Shown here: one piece after another, positions 37,474 to 46,072 of the stretch
Layout of the letters: the number at the start of each line of letters is the position of its first letter
Position numbering within the stretch: position 1 is the stretch's first letter
DNA from: Jeotgalibacillus proteolyticus
GTDB lineage: Bacteria > Bacillota > Bacilli > Bacillales > Jeotgalibacillaceae
DNA: 64,000 bases
Assembly (NCBI RefSeq): GCF_002926065.1
Contig: NZ_PREZ01000001.1
Coordinates: 1 to 64,000 of the forward strand
Reading direction: 5' to 3'
The notes under the pieces: generated by a model
The model's input: only the letters and a program-made list of their open reading frames with translations
The model's database searches: none
Told to the model about the DNA's origin: nothing
Translations under genes and position numbers: made by a program

Positions 37474-37593
37474 ATGAATAACTACTTAACCGCTGCCCAT
37501 CAGGCAAGAATGGAAGAGCTGAATCGCCACAATACCAAAGTAAATAGAAACCAGTGGAAATTCACAAAGAAAAAATGGCTAAAATGGTTTTAA
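37474..37593 (+). CDS. small basic protein of unknown function (39 aa)
   Basis: The ATG at 37474 is preceded by GAAGAGGAG. The product is hydrophilic, with a Lys/Trp-rich C-terminus (W-x-F-x-K-K-K-W-L-K-W-F), which might be amphipathic. A terminator follows about 40 bases later. No family recognised; supported mainly by the ribosome-binding site and position. Confidence 0.5.
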   Translation: MNNYLTAAHQARMEELNRHNTKVNRNQWKFTKKKWLKWF

Positions 37594-37632
37594 TCAGAAA
37601 GCTCATCGTCCACCAGATGAAAATGAACACAT

Positions 37633-37671
37633 AAAAAAGCACCATTCCAACAAGGGAAGCGGTGCTTTTTT
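37633..37671. terminator. bidirectional terminator
   Basis: AAAAAAGCACC and GGTGCTTTTTT form a stem with inner pairing TTCC/GGAA. It serves the small rightward gene and the leftward telA-like gene that ends at 37676. Confidence 0.85.
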
Positions 37672-37675
37672 GTGT

Positions 37676-38860
37676 TTAATTTTTTTTGTCCCTCAGCTGA
37701 AGCAGCTGCTGTTTTAATTCACTTTCCATTGCCTGAATTTCTGTTTCTGCCTGTCGGCGTTTTTCCCTTCCTTCCTGCTGGATGCGGAGGGTTTCTTCAA
37801 GGGTTGAAACGAGGTTTGCCTGCGTAGTTTTTAAGGTTTCGATATCAACAATGCCCCGTTCATTTTCTTTAGCCGTTTCAATGCTGTTAGTTTTTAGCAT
37901 TTCAGAGTTTCTGAGCAGCAATTCATTGGTTGTTTTTGTAACCTGCTTTTGAGCTTCCACTGCTCTTTGCTGTCTAAACAGGGTGAGAGCAATGGCAATT
38001 TGATTTTTCCAAAGCGGGATAGCAGTAAGAATGGACGCCTGGATTTTTTCTGCCAGTGCCTGATTAATATTTTGGATCATTCGGATCTGCGGGGCACTTT
38101 GTATCGTAATTTGCCTGCTTAGCTGCAGATCGTGAAGGCGTTTATCGAGCCTGTCAATAAACTGCATCATATCATTTACTTCCTGGTATGCCATTTGATC
38201 ATTGCTGGTTTCTGCTTTTTTGCGGAGCTCTGGAAGTGTCTTCTGTTCAAGCTCTTCACGTTTTATTTCTGCAGCTGCAATATAAATATTCAATGCCTGA
38301 AAATAATCCTTATTTTGCTGATACAGCTGCTCAAGCATTTGTATATCATCCATGAGTGATTTCTTTGAATGATCCAGCTTTATACTGATGCGGTCAACCT
38401 GTGCACCAAGCTTTTGATACTTTGACAATATTTCATTAACTGATCTGCTGACTCTGTTAAAAAGCTTTGAAATAACGCCTTTCTTTTGATCAGAAAGCTC
38501 CTCAGGATCAATTTGCTCAAGCCTATCCATCAATTCTTTTAAAATATCTCCAACTGGTCCCACATCTTTTCTTTGGACATGGTCGAGCATAGAGTGGGAG
38601 AAATTTGAGAGCTTTGACTGAGCAGCAGTTCCATACTCCAAAATAGACTGATGGTCAGAAGGGTCAATCTTCTGCGCGATTTGTCTGGCCTGTTCCTGAT
38701 CCTTTTCAGGAATCACATCTACAAGACGCTTCGATGACTGTTCAGCATATGCTGTATCCTCAATAGGAGACAGTTCATTTTCTCCAAAAGGGTTTGCGAG
38801 CAGATCGTCTATCGTTGTGTTTTTTTCCTGTACTTTCACTGGCTGCCTGTTTTGTTCCAT
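37676..38860 (-). CDS. TelA/YaaN-family toxic anion resistance protein
   Basis: A 394-aa soluble, mostly helical protein of the TelA family, with a short Asp/Glu-rich N-terminal tail, a [17 protein letters not shown] region and [16 protein letters not shown] near residue 290, both typical. TelA homologues are linked to tellurite, antibiotic and cell-envelope stress tolerance; the mechanism is unclear. It is downstream of xpaC on the same strand with a 25-base overlap, a pairing common in Bacillaceae. Confidence 0.85.
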   Translation of the reverse strand: MEQNRQPVKVQEKNTTIDDLLANPFGENELSPIEDTAYAEQSSKRLVDVIPEKDQEQARQIAQKIDPSDHQSILEYGTAAQSKLSNFSHSMLDHVQRKDVGPVGDILKELMDRLEQIDPEELSDQKKGVISKLFNRVSRSVNEILSKYQKLGAQVDRISIKLDHSKKSLMDDIQMLEQLYQQNKDYFQALNIYIAAAEIKREELEQKTLPELRKKAETSNDQMAYQEVNDMMQFIDRLDKRLHDLQLSRQITIQSAPQIRMIQNINQALAEKIQASILTAIPLWKNQIAIALTLFRQQRAVEAQKQVTKTTNELLLRNSEMLKTNSIETAKENERGIVDIETLKTTQANLVSTLEETLRIQQEGREKRRQAETEIQAMESELKQQLLQLRDKKN

Positions 38861-39501
38861 TCTGAAATCCCCTTCCTTGAATGCTGTTCACGGTCCATTG
38901 ACTGTTTAGCATAATCAAGCTCAATTTTTAAGTTATCTATATCATTAGACAGAACATTCATTAGTTCCTCTTCGATGGAGGAATTCAATTCAAATAAAGT
39001 TTTGCGCGTATCCTCAAGAGAAGTCAGCACCTCTTTATTTTTAATTGGCTGCGCTGCAAGCATGGTATATTTTTCTGTTAGCTCCACACCCGAGTCTAAA
39101 TGATAGAAGAAAAACCGTTCGGCTGTATAAAACCGTTTTGGATCTTTTTTAACAATTGTAAAGATTCGTCTTGAAAGCTTTACAAGATCATTTAGTTGAC
39201 GCATAGCAGAAAGGGAGCGAACCTGAAATATTTTTCCCTGAAGCCGTGATATTTTCTTTTGTGACTCTGTTAAATTTTGCTGTATATATTCATATTCCTG
39301 AGAGCTTAAGCCGTAAGACTTGAGAATAGATCTGTGCTGGAACCACTTAATCACATAATAGGGAATGACTCCGCCTGCAATTCCTATTCCTAAAGCCACC
39401 CAGCCGTTTACATTAAAGAATGACAAGGGTATGATCCAGGCTAACAGTGCCAGTGGAACAGCAATACCGATTCTGGCCATGAAATATAAAAAATCTCTCA
39501 T
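38836..39501 (-). CDS. xpaC: XpaC-family membrane protein
   Basis: Two hydrophobic segments near the N-terminus (about residues 8-30 and 33-48), followed by a long helical cytoplasmic part. It matches the family named for 5-bromo-4-chloroindolyl phosphate hydrolysis (XpaC), whose true activity is not established. ATG 39501 is chosen over 39507 because TAAGGAG is then 9 bases away. First gene of the xpaC-telA pair. Confidence 0.8.
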   Translation of the reverse strand: MRDFLYFMARIGIAVPLALLAWIIPLSFFNVNGWVALGIGIAGGVIPYYVIKWFQHRSILKSYGLSSQEYEYIQQNLTESQKKISRLQGKIFQVRSLSAMRQLNDLVKLSRRIFTIVKKDPKRFYTAERFFFYHLDSGVELTEKYTMLAAQPIKNKEVLTSLEDTRKTLFELNSSIEEELMNVLSNDIDNLKIELDYAKQSMDREQHSRKGISEWNKTGSQ

Positions 39502-39625
39502 TATCATCTACTCCTTATAATGGCTTGTCTTATACTTACGAGCGGACGAGGGATTTAGTTTCATTTTTACCTGCATTTTATAAACAAATACTACTTCCGA
39601 TACCTTTATATTGTCTCTGATTATC

Positions 39626-39656
39626 GATGCGATAGCAAGCCTCGGCTATCGTCATC
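39626..39656. repeat. hairpin-forming inverted repeat
   Basis: GATGCGATAGC (39626-39636) pairs with GCTATCGTCATC (39645-39656) with one bulged base. It lies in the divergent region between xpaC and the ArsR-family gene, with no T-run, so it is more likely an operator or structured leader than a terminator. Confidence 0.45.
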
Positions 39657-39799
39657 TAACGTCTAGTTTTAAAAGACTATTTAGAGAATAAATTTTACCA
39701 ATTATTATAGCTTTTTCAATTGAAGTAGGTATATAATAGGACAGAATAACCAATTATCAATGCAATATTATTTGTTTTATGGGAAGTGAGGTGCTGTTC

Positions 39800-40105
39800 A
39801 TGAGTAAAAATCACTACTTGGTTGATGAACTTGCTGAGATCTACCGTTTATTAGGGGATAAAACAAGATTAGTCATGGCAAAAAAACTTTCTGAAGAGGA
39901 ATGGACTGTTTCGCAGTTTGTTGATTTATTTAAGATCAGCCAGCCATTGGTCAGCCAGCATATTAAAAAATTAAAAGATGCCAAATTAATTACTGAAAAA
40001 AGGCAGGGGAAAAGAATTTTATATCAGCTGGATAAACAGGGTGAAAGTTATTCTCTAGTGCTTCAGTTAATTGCTCCAATGGTTGAACAGAATCAAAGCT
40101 TATAA
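39800..40105 (+). CDS. ArsR-family transcriptional regulator
   Basis: A 101-aa winged-helix protein with LADEL-x-YRLLGDKTRL and a recognition helix ISQPLVSQHIKKLKDA. The CxC metal site of ArsR/SmtB sensors is absent; the protein has no cysteine, so it is unlikely to sense metals in the classic way. ATG 39800 has GTGAGGTG upstream; an ATG at 39779 is possible. It stands alone, so its target is not evident. Confidence 0.8.
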   Translation: MSKNHYLVDELAEIYRLLGDKTRLVMAKKLSEEEWTVSQFVDLFKISQPLVSQHIKKLKDAKLITEKRQGKRILYQLDKQGESYSLVLQLIAPMVEQNQSL

Positions 40106-40238
40106 TGGGTACACTTCTAAAAGTTCACGCTATTTTCATAAAAAAGGAACAGGAAATAATTTCTTAAGCAAATCAATTTCATTCCTTCTTTTTTTTCTAT
40201 AAAATATCGGTAGAACTTGTTAAAGAGGTGGTCTATAA

Positions 40239-40598
40239 GTGTGGAATATCATACAAACCAAAAGTGATGCAGAACCATGGTGGTTTCTCGAAGGTTGGCA
40301 GGAGGATATTTTACAGGAATGGACATTCAAAGATAAAAATGAGGCATTTGGTTTTTTTAAGGATAAAGTATCCACGATGGCTAAAAAATACCCTAGTGTG
40401 CGTGTGAAAAGGGGAACACAAATTGCATTTTGGGACAAGGAAGAATTGCTGTTTTGCGATGCTTGTGATGATGATTTGCAGCTTTATCATGGATTATTAC
40501 TTCTATATAAGGGAGAACCCTTTATCAGCACTCATATGTCTTCTGAAGAAGTGAAGTTTTTTAATTCTATCTTAAACGGGAAAACGAGTGAGGCTTAA
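40239..40598 (+). CDS. DUF1033-family protein
   Basis: 119 aa with the family's WWFLEGWQEDI motif near residue 14-24 and a mixed alpha/beta composition. Function unknown. GTG start with AAAGAGGTGG upstream. Its stop codon lies inside the following terminator stem. Confidence 0.75.
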   Translation: MWNIIQTKSDAEPWWFLEGWQEDILQEWTFKDKNEAFGFFKDKVSTMAKKYPSVRVKRGTQIAFWDKEELLFCDACDDDLQLYHGLLLLYKGEPFISTHMSSEEVKFFNSILNGKTSEA

Positions 40599-40616
40599 AT
40601 TGCCTCACTCGTTTTT
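40582..40616. terminator. bidirectional terminator
   Basis: AAACGAGTGAGGC pairs with GCCTCACTCGTTTTT, serving the DUF1033 gene and the leftward AI-2E-type gene that ends at 40618. Confidence 0.88.
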
Positions 40617-40617
40617 A

Positions 40618-41739
40618 TTAAACCATTTGGTTTTTTTTGACTCTCCGCTGATTATACCGATTTCGTATTGTGATAAAGCGATAGGTATTTACAACGATCG
40701 TTTTTCCTACAGCGTAGGTCGGTACAGCAAGTATTAATCCGAGCAGTCCGCCAAAGCTGCCGGCTACAAGTAAGATAAAGATTATAGTCAGAGGGTGAAT
40801 GGCTAATTTCTTCCCCATAACCTGAGGGGAAATCAAATTGCTTTCTAGCTGCTGTACAACGATAACTGAAATTAAAACCATCAGAGCGGTTAAAGGTGAA
40901 TCGATAAAACCGACAATTAAAGCAGGAATAGTTCCGATAAAAGGACCGACAAATGGGATGACATTCGTCAGCATGGCAACAATGGCAAGCACAAGTGAAT
41001 ATTCAAGCCCGATAATTAAATAAGCGAAATACAGAAGCACTCCAACAAAAACACTTACAATGATTTGTCCCTGTATGTAAGAGCTTAAAGCAATATCCAT
41101 ATCCTCTAAAACCTTGCTGCCTTCCGGACGAAACTCTTCCGGTGTAAAACGTAAAAATTGTTCAGGAAGCTTTTGCCCATCCTTCAGCATATAAAATAAC
41201 ACAAAAGGAATGGTAACGATCACGATTGCAATGCTTGTTAAAATTCCCAAGAAGGATACAATATTGGAGCCGATTGAGTTTAATGCACTCTGAAGGTACT
41301 CGCCCCCCTGGCTTGCAATATCCTGATAGGAGATATCCTGGCTTTCCTGGAAATTCTGGAACCAATCTGACTGCTGCATATTGATTGCCACCTGGGCAAG
41401 CTCATCAATTATTGCCGGGATATTATCTACCAATGAATTGAACTGCTCTGATAGTGTTGGTCCTACAATGAAAACCAGACCGGTAATAAGTCCAATCCCT
41501 AATAAATAGATGACAAGGATAGATAGGCCGCGCGGTACGTATTTTGAAAGTAAATTTACAACCGGCCGCAGCAGGTAATAAAGAACACCCGCTATTGCAA
41601 TCGGAGCAAATAAGGTGGTGACAATGATCGTAATAGGTGTAAAGATGAAGCTGACAAGATTCATTAAATAAATAATAAGAAGTACTGTGATAATGCCAAA
41701 CCCGATTCTAAACCACTTAGACTTCGCAAGCTCTGCCAA
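40618..41739 (-). CDS. AI-2E-family transporter
   Basis: A 373-aa protein with two early membrane helices, a soluble portion (about residues 110-160), and several later helices with the family's FVGPFIGTIPA and Q-x-E-x-N-x-I-x-P motifs. Members export autoinducer-like or other small solutes, or act as Na+/H+ antiporters in halophiles; the substrate cannot be told here. Monocistronic. Confidence 0.85.
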   Translation of the reverse strand: MAELAKSKWFRIGFGIITVLLIIYLMNLVSFIFTPITIIVTTLFAPIAIAGVLYYLLRPVVNLLSKYVPRGLSILVIYLLGIGLITGLVFIVGPTLSEQFNSLVDNIPAIIDELAQVAINMQQSDWFQNFQESQDISYQDIASQGGEYLQSALNSIGSNIVSFLGILTSIAIVIVTIPFVLFYMLKDGQKLPEQFLRFTPEEFRPEGSKVLEDMDIALSSYIQGQIIVSVFVGVLLYFAYLIIGLEYSLVLAIVAMLTNVIPFVGPFIGTIPALIVGFIDSPLTALMVLISVIVVQQLESNLISPQVMGKKLAIHPLTIIFILLVAGSFGGLLGLILAVPTYAVGKTIVVNTYRFITIRNRYNQRRVKKNQMV

Positions 41740-41926
41740 ATAAATCCCTCCATGAAAAAAATACCTTTTATGAATCTATCTTAACCTAGAAGCAGTCTGT
41801 TTGCTAATAATTCATAGGGGAAGTATTCAAAGTGAGAGCGAAGGGGACCAGTTTTTACACACGGCAACACTTGCCTTGCCAAAAAGTCAAAAGTCAGATA
41901 ATATGGAAAAATTCATCACATTCCAT
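41740..41926. other. intergenic region between AI-2E gene and csp promoter
   Basis: About 190 bases with the leftward gene's ribosome-binding site at one edge and the csp promoter at the other. No open frame or clear structure noticed. Confidence 0.4.
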
Positions 41927-41954
41927 TTGACATTTGCAGTGAAGGTTGTATAAT
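41927..41954 (+). promoter_or_regulatory. csp promoter
   Basis: TTGACA (41927-41932) and TATAAT (41949-41954), both perfect consensus, are 16 bases apart. The start point near 41961 gives a leader of about 145 bases. Confidence 0.85.
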
Positions 41955-41995
41955 AAGGATAACAAGTCAATAGCAAAATTACCTGCAAGTTGAGA

Positions 41996-42060
41996 TTCAC
42001 ATATTACAAAAAGTGATCGGAACGCACGGTACTTTTCGTAATATGTGAATTTTCTTTTTG
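41996..42060 (+). promoter_or_regulatory. long hairpin in csp 5'UTR, attenuator-like
   Basis: TTCACATATTACAAAAAGT (41996-42014) pairs with ACTTTTCGTAATATGTGAA (42031-42049) at 18 of 19 positions around a 16-base loop, followed by TTTTCTTTTT. It looks like an intrinsic terminator inside the leader, about 45 bases before the start codon, and may act as a temperature- or CSP-responsive switch. Confidence 0.75.
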
Positions 42061-42104
42061 GTAAATTTGCATATTGTCAATTAATATTTTGGAGGTTTTT
42101 CATT

Positions 42105-42305
42105 ATGAAAACTGGTACAGTAAAATGGTTTAACGCAGAAAAAGGTTTCGGCTTCATCGAAGTTGAAGGAGAAAACGACGTATTCGTACACTTCTCTGCA
42201 ATCACAGGAGAAGGCTTCAAATCACTTGACGAAGGCCAACAGGTTGAGTTTGAAGTGGTTGAAGGTAACCGTGGACCACAAGCAGCTAACGTTGTAAAAC
42301 TGTAA
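42105..42305 (+). CDS. cold-shock protein, CspA/CspB family
   Basis: A 66-aa single cold-shock domain with RNP1 (KGFGFIE) and RNP2 (VFVHF) nucleic-acid-binding motifs. It binds single-stranded RNA and DNA and acts as an RNA chaperone and antiterminator. ATG 42105 has GGAGG upstream. The strong promoter and long structured leader fit an abundant, post-transcriptionally controlled csp gene. Confidence 0.96.
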   Translation: MKTGTVKWFNAEKGFGFIEVEGENDVFVHFSAITGEGFKSLDEGQQVEFEVVEGNRGPQAANVVKL

Positions 42306-42315
42306 TTGTTGATAT

Positions 42316-42350
42316 AAAAAGCCATTCCCTAACAGGGGATGGCTTTTTTC
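42316..42350 (+). terminator. csp terminator
   Basis: AAAAAGCCATTCCCT and GGGGATGGCTTTTTT form a perfect-looking hairpin after the csp stop codon. Confidence 0.9.
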
Positions 42351-42428
42351 ACGTTTCCGGCGTGTTAGGTGTGTGCCCACGCAAGCGCCCCCTATTTTGA
42401 ATACTATACCTCAAAAGGGGTGAGGAGC

Positions 42429-42608
42429 ATGTCCAGTCAAAAAAAGAAACAGGAAGTGGAAGAAGTGGAAGAAGTACAAGAAGAAAGAAGACATCCATTT
42501 GACTCTTTTTGGAACTTCCATAAAGACCGTGAAGAAAAAAAGGCTGAAAAAAGCGAAGAGAGTTCTGAAGGTACTGATCAAGAAAGAAAGCGTCCCTTCT
42601 GGTTTTAA
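42429..42608 (+). CDS. small highly charged protein of unknown function
   Basis: 59 aa, mostly Glu and Lys with a short HPFDSFWNF centre and an RPFWF end. The ATG follows GGGGTGAGGAG. The composition suggests a disordered protein. No family recognised. Confidence 0.6.
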   Translation: MSSQKKKQEVEEVEEVQEERRHPFDSFWNFHKDREEKKAEKSEESSEGTDQERKRPFWF

Positions 42609-42621
42609 GGATTTCTCTGCT

Positions 42622-42658
42622 AAAAAATTCATCGTCAGCAGACGATGAATTTTTATTT
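42622..42658. terminator. bidirectional terminator
   Basis: AAAAAATTCATCGTC and GACGATGAATTTTTATT pair around AGCA, between the small charged gene and the leftward DUF3817 gene. Confidence 0.85.
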
Positions 42659-42947
42659 ACTCGAATTTTTTCAGTTGTGTATCAAGCGCTATATTTCCAA
42701 AAGGAATAAAGGCAACGATAAAAGAAAGGACAGGCCAGTGCCATTTCCAGCGGACTTTATAGGTTACATAAGCAATCACAAGACAGTAAATAACAAATAA
42801 AAATCCATGAATTGAACCGACAACGGTTACAGCTTCCGGAATGTTAAACCAGTATTTAAGCGGCATCGCAAGTCCCACTAGTATTAATAAAGAAAATCCT
42901 TCAAAAAACCCCATAAAGCGAAGTCGTCCAATTGGTGTTTTTAACAT
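42657..42947 (-). CDS. DUF3817-family membrane protein
   Basis: 96 aa with three hydrophobic segments, beginning LKTPIGRLRFMGFFEGFSLL, typical of DUF3817/YdzA-like proteins, and a conserved GSIHG segment in the middle. ATG 42947 has GGAGGAAC upstream. Function unknown. Confidence 0.75.
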   Translation of the reverse strand: MLKTPIGRLRFMGFFEGFSLLILVGLAMPLKYWFNIPEAVTVVGSIHGFLFVIYCLVIAYVTYKVRWKWHWPVLSFIVAFIPFGNIALDTQLKKFE

Positions 42948-43141
42948 AACAAGTTCCTCCTGCGGCAATATCTTATCCTTTTATTAGTTTAGCAGAAGTC
43001 TGCTAAAAAAGGGATCAGTTCACGAGATCGACAAGGATACTCAAGCTTATTGAAGAGCCGACAGTTTAAAGGCATTTAGTTTATAAGGTAAAGAATAGAG
43101 GGAATAGAGATAATAGAAGGATAGCTGAGAGGATGAGAAGG

Positions 43142-43606
43142 ATGGAAAAACAGCAAAACGAAGATTTTTATCATAGCCTGCGGGATAAAGTAGACAACTG
43201 GCTAAAAACGAAAACAGGAAAAAATCATAAATATGCTAAATACCTTTTGTTTGCTCCGGATGTGTTTTATCTGTTAATCAATGTAGCGAAGGATCCAAGG
43301 GCAGGTAAAAAGGACAAAGCATTAATCGTTGGCGCCATCGGATATTTTATTCTACCATTTGACTTAATTCCGGAAGGGGTTATTGGCCCTGGCGGCTATA
43401 TTGATGATTTAATTATTGCTTCACTCGTACTTCAGGGTCTAGTTAATAATCTTTCCCCTGCCGTTATCCGGGATCACTGGGCAGGAGACGAGGACAGCCT
43501 CAAAATAGTAAACGAGATTGCAGGTTTATCCGATAAAGTAATGAAAAAAGGAGCAGCAGCTAAAATAATTCGAAAGTTTTCTAAAGGCAAAAAGACCCCG
43601 CAGTAA
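43142..43606 (+). CDS. DUF1232/YkvA-family protein
   Basis: 154 aa. The middle carries the DUF1232 signature: a YFILPFDLIPEG motif followed by GYIDDLIIAS. A conserved helical membrane-associated domain of unknown function. ATG 43142 is preferred over 43133, because GAGAGG abuts the earlier codon. Confidence 0.8.
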   Translation: MEKQQNEDFYHSLRDKVDNWLKTKTGKNHKYAKYLLFAPDVFYLLINVAKDPRAGKKDKALIVGAIGYFILPFDLIPEGVIGPGGYIDDLIIASLVLQGLVNNLSPAVIRDHWAGDEDSLKIVNEIAGLSDKVMKKGAAAKIIRKFSKGKKTPQ

Positions 43607-43620
43607 GCAGGGTCTTTTAT
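43589..43620 (+). terminator. terminator after DUF1232 gene
   Basis: AAAAGACCCCGC and GCAGGGTCTTTT pair around AGTAA; the stop codon lies within the loop. Confidence 0.85.
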
Positions 43621-43647
43621 ATGTTTTTGCATTTAAATTGTTCCTTT

Positions 43648-45252
43648 TCAAGAAGAAACTTTTGTTTTATTCCATTCAAGAAACTCATCATAACTTAATT
43701 GCTTATCGGTAATTTTTCCATCCTTAATGTCAATAATGCGGTTCGCAATCGTTTGAACAAACTGATGGTCATGTGAAGTAAAGATCATGGCGCCCTTGAA
43801 GTTGATCAGCCCGTTATTTAAAGCAGTAATCGATTCAAGATCAAGGTGATTGGTTGGCTCATCAAGAACCACTACATTCGCCTGCTTAAGCATCATCCGG
43901 GACAGCATACAGCGGACTTTTTCTCCTCCGGATAAGACACTTGGTTTTTTCCGGACTTCTTCACCTGAAAAAAGCATTCTGCCGAGGAAGCCTCTTAAGA
44001 AGGTTTCACTTTGGTCGTTAGGGGAGTACTGGCGCAGCCAGTCAACAAGATCTGATTCATTTCCGGTAAAATACTCGCTGTTATCGTGAGGGAAGTATGA
44101 CTGAGAAGTCGTAACGCCCCACTTGTAGCTGCCGCTGTCCGGCTCAATTTCACCCATAAGGATTTTCATCAGAGCTGTTTTAGCAATTTCATCTGTTCCA
44201 ACAAGGGCAATTTTATCTTCTTTATTCATTGTAAAGCTGACATTATCCAATACCTTAACGCCATCAATGGTTTTAGATAGATCTTTTACCTGTAGAACAT
44301 CATTGCCGATTTCTCGCTCAATCTCAAAATTCACAAAAGGATATTTACGTGATGATGGCTTGATGTCATCAAGTGAAATCTTTTCAAGCGACTTTTTACG
44401 AGATGTAGCCTGCTTTGATTTAGAGGCATTCGCACTAAAACGCGCCACAAACGCCTGGAGCTCTTTAATTTTTTCTTCTTTTTTCTTATTTTGATCATGC
44501 AGCATTTTTTGTGCAAGCTGACTTGACTCATACCAGAAGTCATAGTTTCCTACATAAATCTGAATTTTACTGAAATCAAGATCCGCAATATGCGTACATA
44601 CCGTGTTTAGGAAGTGACGGTCGTGGGATACAACAATTACAGTGTTTTCAAAATTAATCAGGAAATCCTCAAGCCATTGGATTGCCTGGATATCAAGACC
44701 GTTTGTCGGCTCATCCAGCAGCAACACATCCGGTTTTCCAAATAGAGCCTGTGCTAAAAGGACCTTTACTTTTTCAGATCCGGTCAGCTCAGCCATTCTT
44801 TTCGTAAACATGGATTCAGCAATGCCAAGGCCCTGCAATAGGATTGCCGCTTCAGACTCAGCTTCCCAACCGTTCATTTCAGCAAACTCACCTTCAAGCT
44901 CAGCTGCTTTAATGCCGTCTTCATCCGAGAAATCCTCTTTCATATAAATCGCATTTTTTTCCTGCATTACTTCAAAAAGACGGGCATGGCCCATGAGCAC
45001 GACATTCATTACTTCCTGCTCTTCGTATTCAAAGTGATTTTGCTTTAAAACGGCAAGACGCTCATTTGGTCCCATGGACACATTTCCTGTTTGAGCTTCA
45101 ATTTCACCGGACAGTATTTTAAGGAACGTGGATTTTCCCGCTCCGTTAGCACCGATAAGACCATAGCAATTGCCTGGGTTAAACTTAATATTTACATCTT
45201 CAAACAGCTTCCGATCACCAAATCGCAAGCTGACATCTGTTACTTGAATCAT
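43648..45252 (-). CDS. ykpA: ABC-F ribosome-associated ATPase (YkpA/YbiT-like)
   Basis: 534 aa with two ABC domains and no membrane segment, joined by a Lys/Glu-rich interdomain linker (about 250-300). The first Walker A is GANGAGKS (34-41). The second is degenerate (GTDEIAKT). Both Walker B segments are followed by DEPTN. ABC-F proteins act at the ribosomal E site in translation factor or antibiotic-protection roles. The YkpA branch is the housekeeping kind. Monocistronic. Confidence 0.9.
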   Translation of the reverse strand: MIQVTDVSLRFGDRKLFEDVNIKFNPGNCYGLIGANGAGKSTFLKILSGEIEAQTGNVSMGPNERLAVLKQNHFEYEEQEVMNVVLMGHARLFEVMQEKNAIYMKEDFSDEDGIKAAELEGEFAEMNGWEAESEAAILLQGLGIAESMFTKRMAELTGSEKVKVLLAQALFGKPDVLLLDEPTNGLDIQAIQWLEDFLINFENTVIVVSHDRHFLNTVCTHIADLDFSKIQIYVGNYDFWYESSQLAQKMLHDQNKKKEEKIKELQAFVARFSANASKSKQATSRKKSLEKISLDDIKPSSRKYPFVNFEIEREIGNDVLQVKDLSKTIDGVKVLDNVSFTMNKEDKIALVGTDEIAKTALMKILMGEIEPDSGSYKWGVTTSQSYFPHDNSEYFTGNESDLVDWLRQYSPNDQSETFLRGFLGRMLFSGEEVRKKPSVLSGGEKVRCMLSRMMLKQANVVVLDEPTNHLDLESITALNNGLINFKGAMIFTSHDHQFVQTIANRIIDIKDGKITDKQLSYDEFLEWNKTKVSS

Positions 45253-45439
45253 TCATTTTCCCTCCATCACACAAACGTATCTATAAATTATATCATTAAA
45301 CGAGGGAAGATGCATAAATTTACATGGATTTAATATTCGATTATCTTGAATTTAAGATATTTAAATTTGAAAGATCATTCGTATTTAATTATAATGGCTA
45401 GTATAGGCAATGCTAAAGAGGAGAGAAAGGACTGAGAAT

Positions 45440-46042
45440 ATGAAGCATATTTTTAAAGAAGGATCTTCAAAAAGACCAACGCTTTTACTACTTCACGGAA
45501 CAGGCGGAACGGAGAATGACCTGCTGTCACTTGGCGGGCTGATTGACCCTGAAGCAAACATTTTGAGTGTACGGGGTGAGGTATCAGAAAACGGAATGCC
45601 CCGTTTTTTCAAGAGACTGAGAGAGGGAGTTTTTGATATAGAGGATTTGAAGCTTCAAACAAAGAAGCTGAATGAGTTTTTAGATCAAGCTTCCTCTGAA
45701 TATGGGTTTGAGCGTGACAATGTGGTTGCTGTCGGCTATTCAAATGGTGCGAACATTGCAGCGAGCCTTTTATTTCACTATGAGAATGCATTAAAGGGAG
45801 CTGTTCTCCACCATCCTATGGTACCGATTAGAGGACTAGATTTACCAGACTCAAGTGCAATCAATGTGCTAATTACAGCGGGCGACAATGACCCGATCTG
45901 TCCACCTGAAGAAACAACTGACCTTGAATCCCTGCTGAAGGGAGCAGGAGCTGAGGTTGAGGTTTTCTGGCACAGCCAGGGGCATCAGCTGACTCAGGAA
46001 GAAGCTTATCACGCCAAGGAATGGTACAATAAAACTTATTAA
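45440..46042 (+). CDS. alpha/beta-hydrolase, MhqD/YodD-like carboxylesterase
   Basis: 200 aa; an LLHGTGGTE oxyanion region near residue 17-25 and a catalytic triad S101 (GYSNGA), D151 (AGDNDP) and H182 (GHQL). In B. subtilis MhqD helps detoxify quinones under MhqR. No mhqR-like gene is adjacent. The ATG at 45440 follows AAAGGA; the frame opens earlier at 45410. Confidence 0.82.
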   Translation: MKHIFKEGSSKRPTLLLLHGTGGTENDLLSLGGLIDPEANILSVRGEVSENGMPRFFKRLREGVFDIEDLKLQTKKLNEFLDQASSEYGFERDNVVAVGYSNGANIAASLLFHYENALKGAVLHHPMVPIRGLDLPDSSAINVLITAGDNDPICPPEETTDLESLLKGAGAEVEVFWHSQGHQLTQEEAYHAKEWYNKTY

Positions 46043-46072
46043 AAAAGGCGTCCGCTACCGGACGCCTTTTTT
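46041..46072. terminator. bidirectional terminator
   Basis: AAAAAAGGCGTCCG and CGGACGCCTTTTTT pair around CTAC, between the hydrolase and the leftward pepF gene. Confidence 0.9.
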
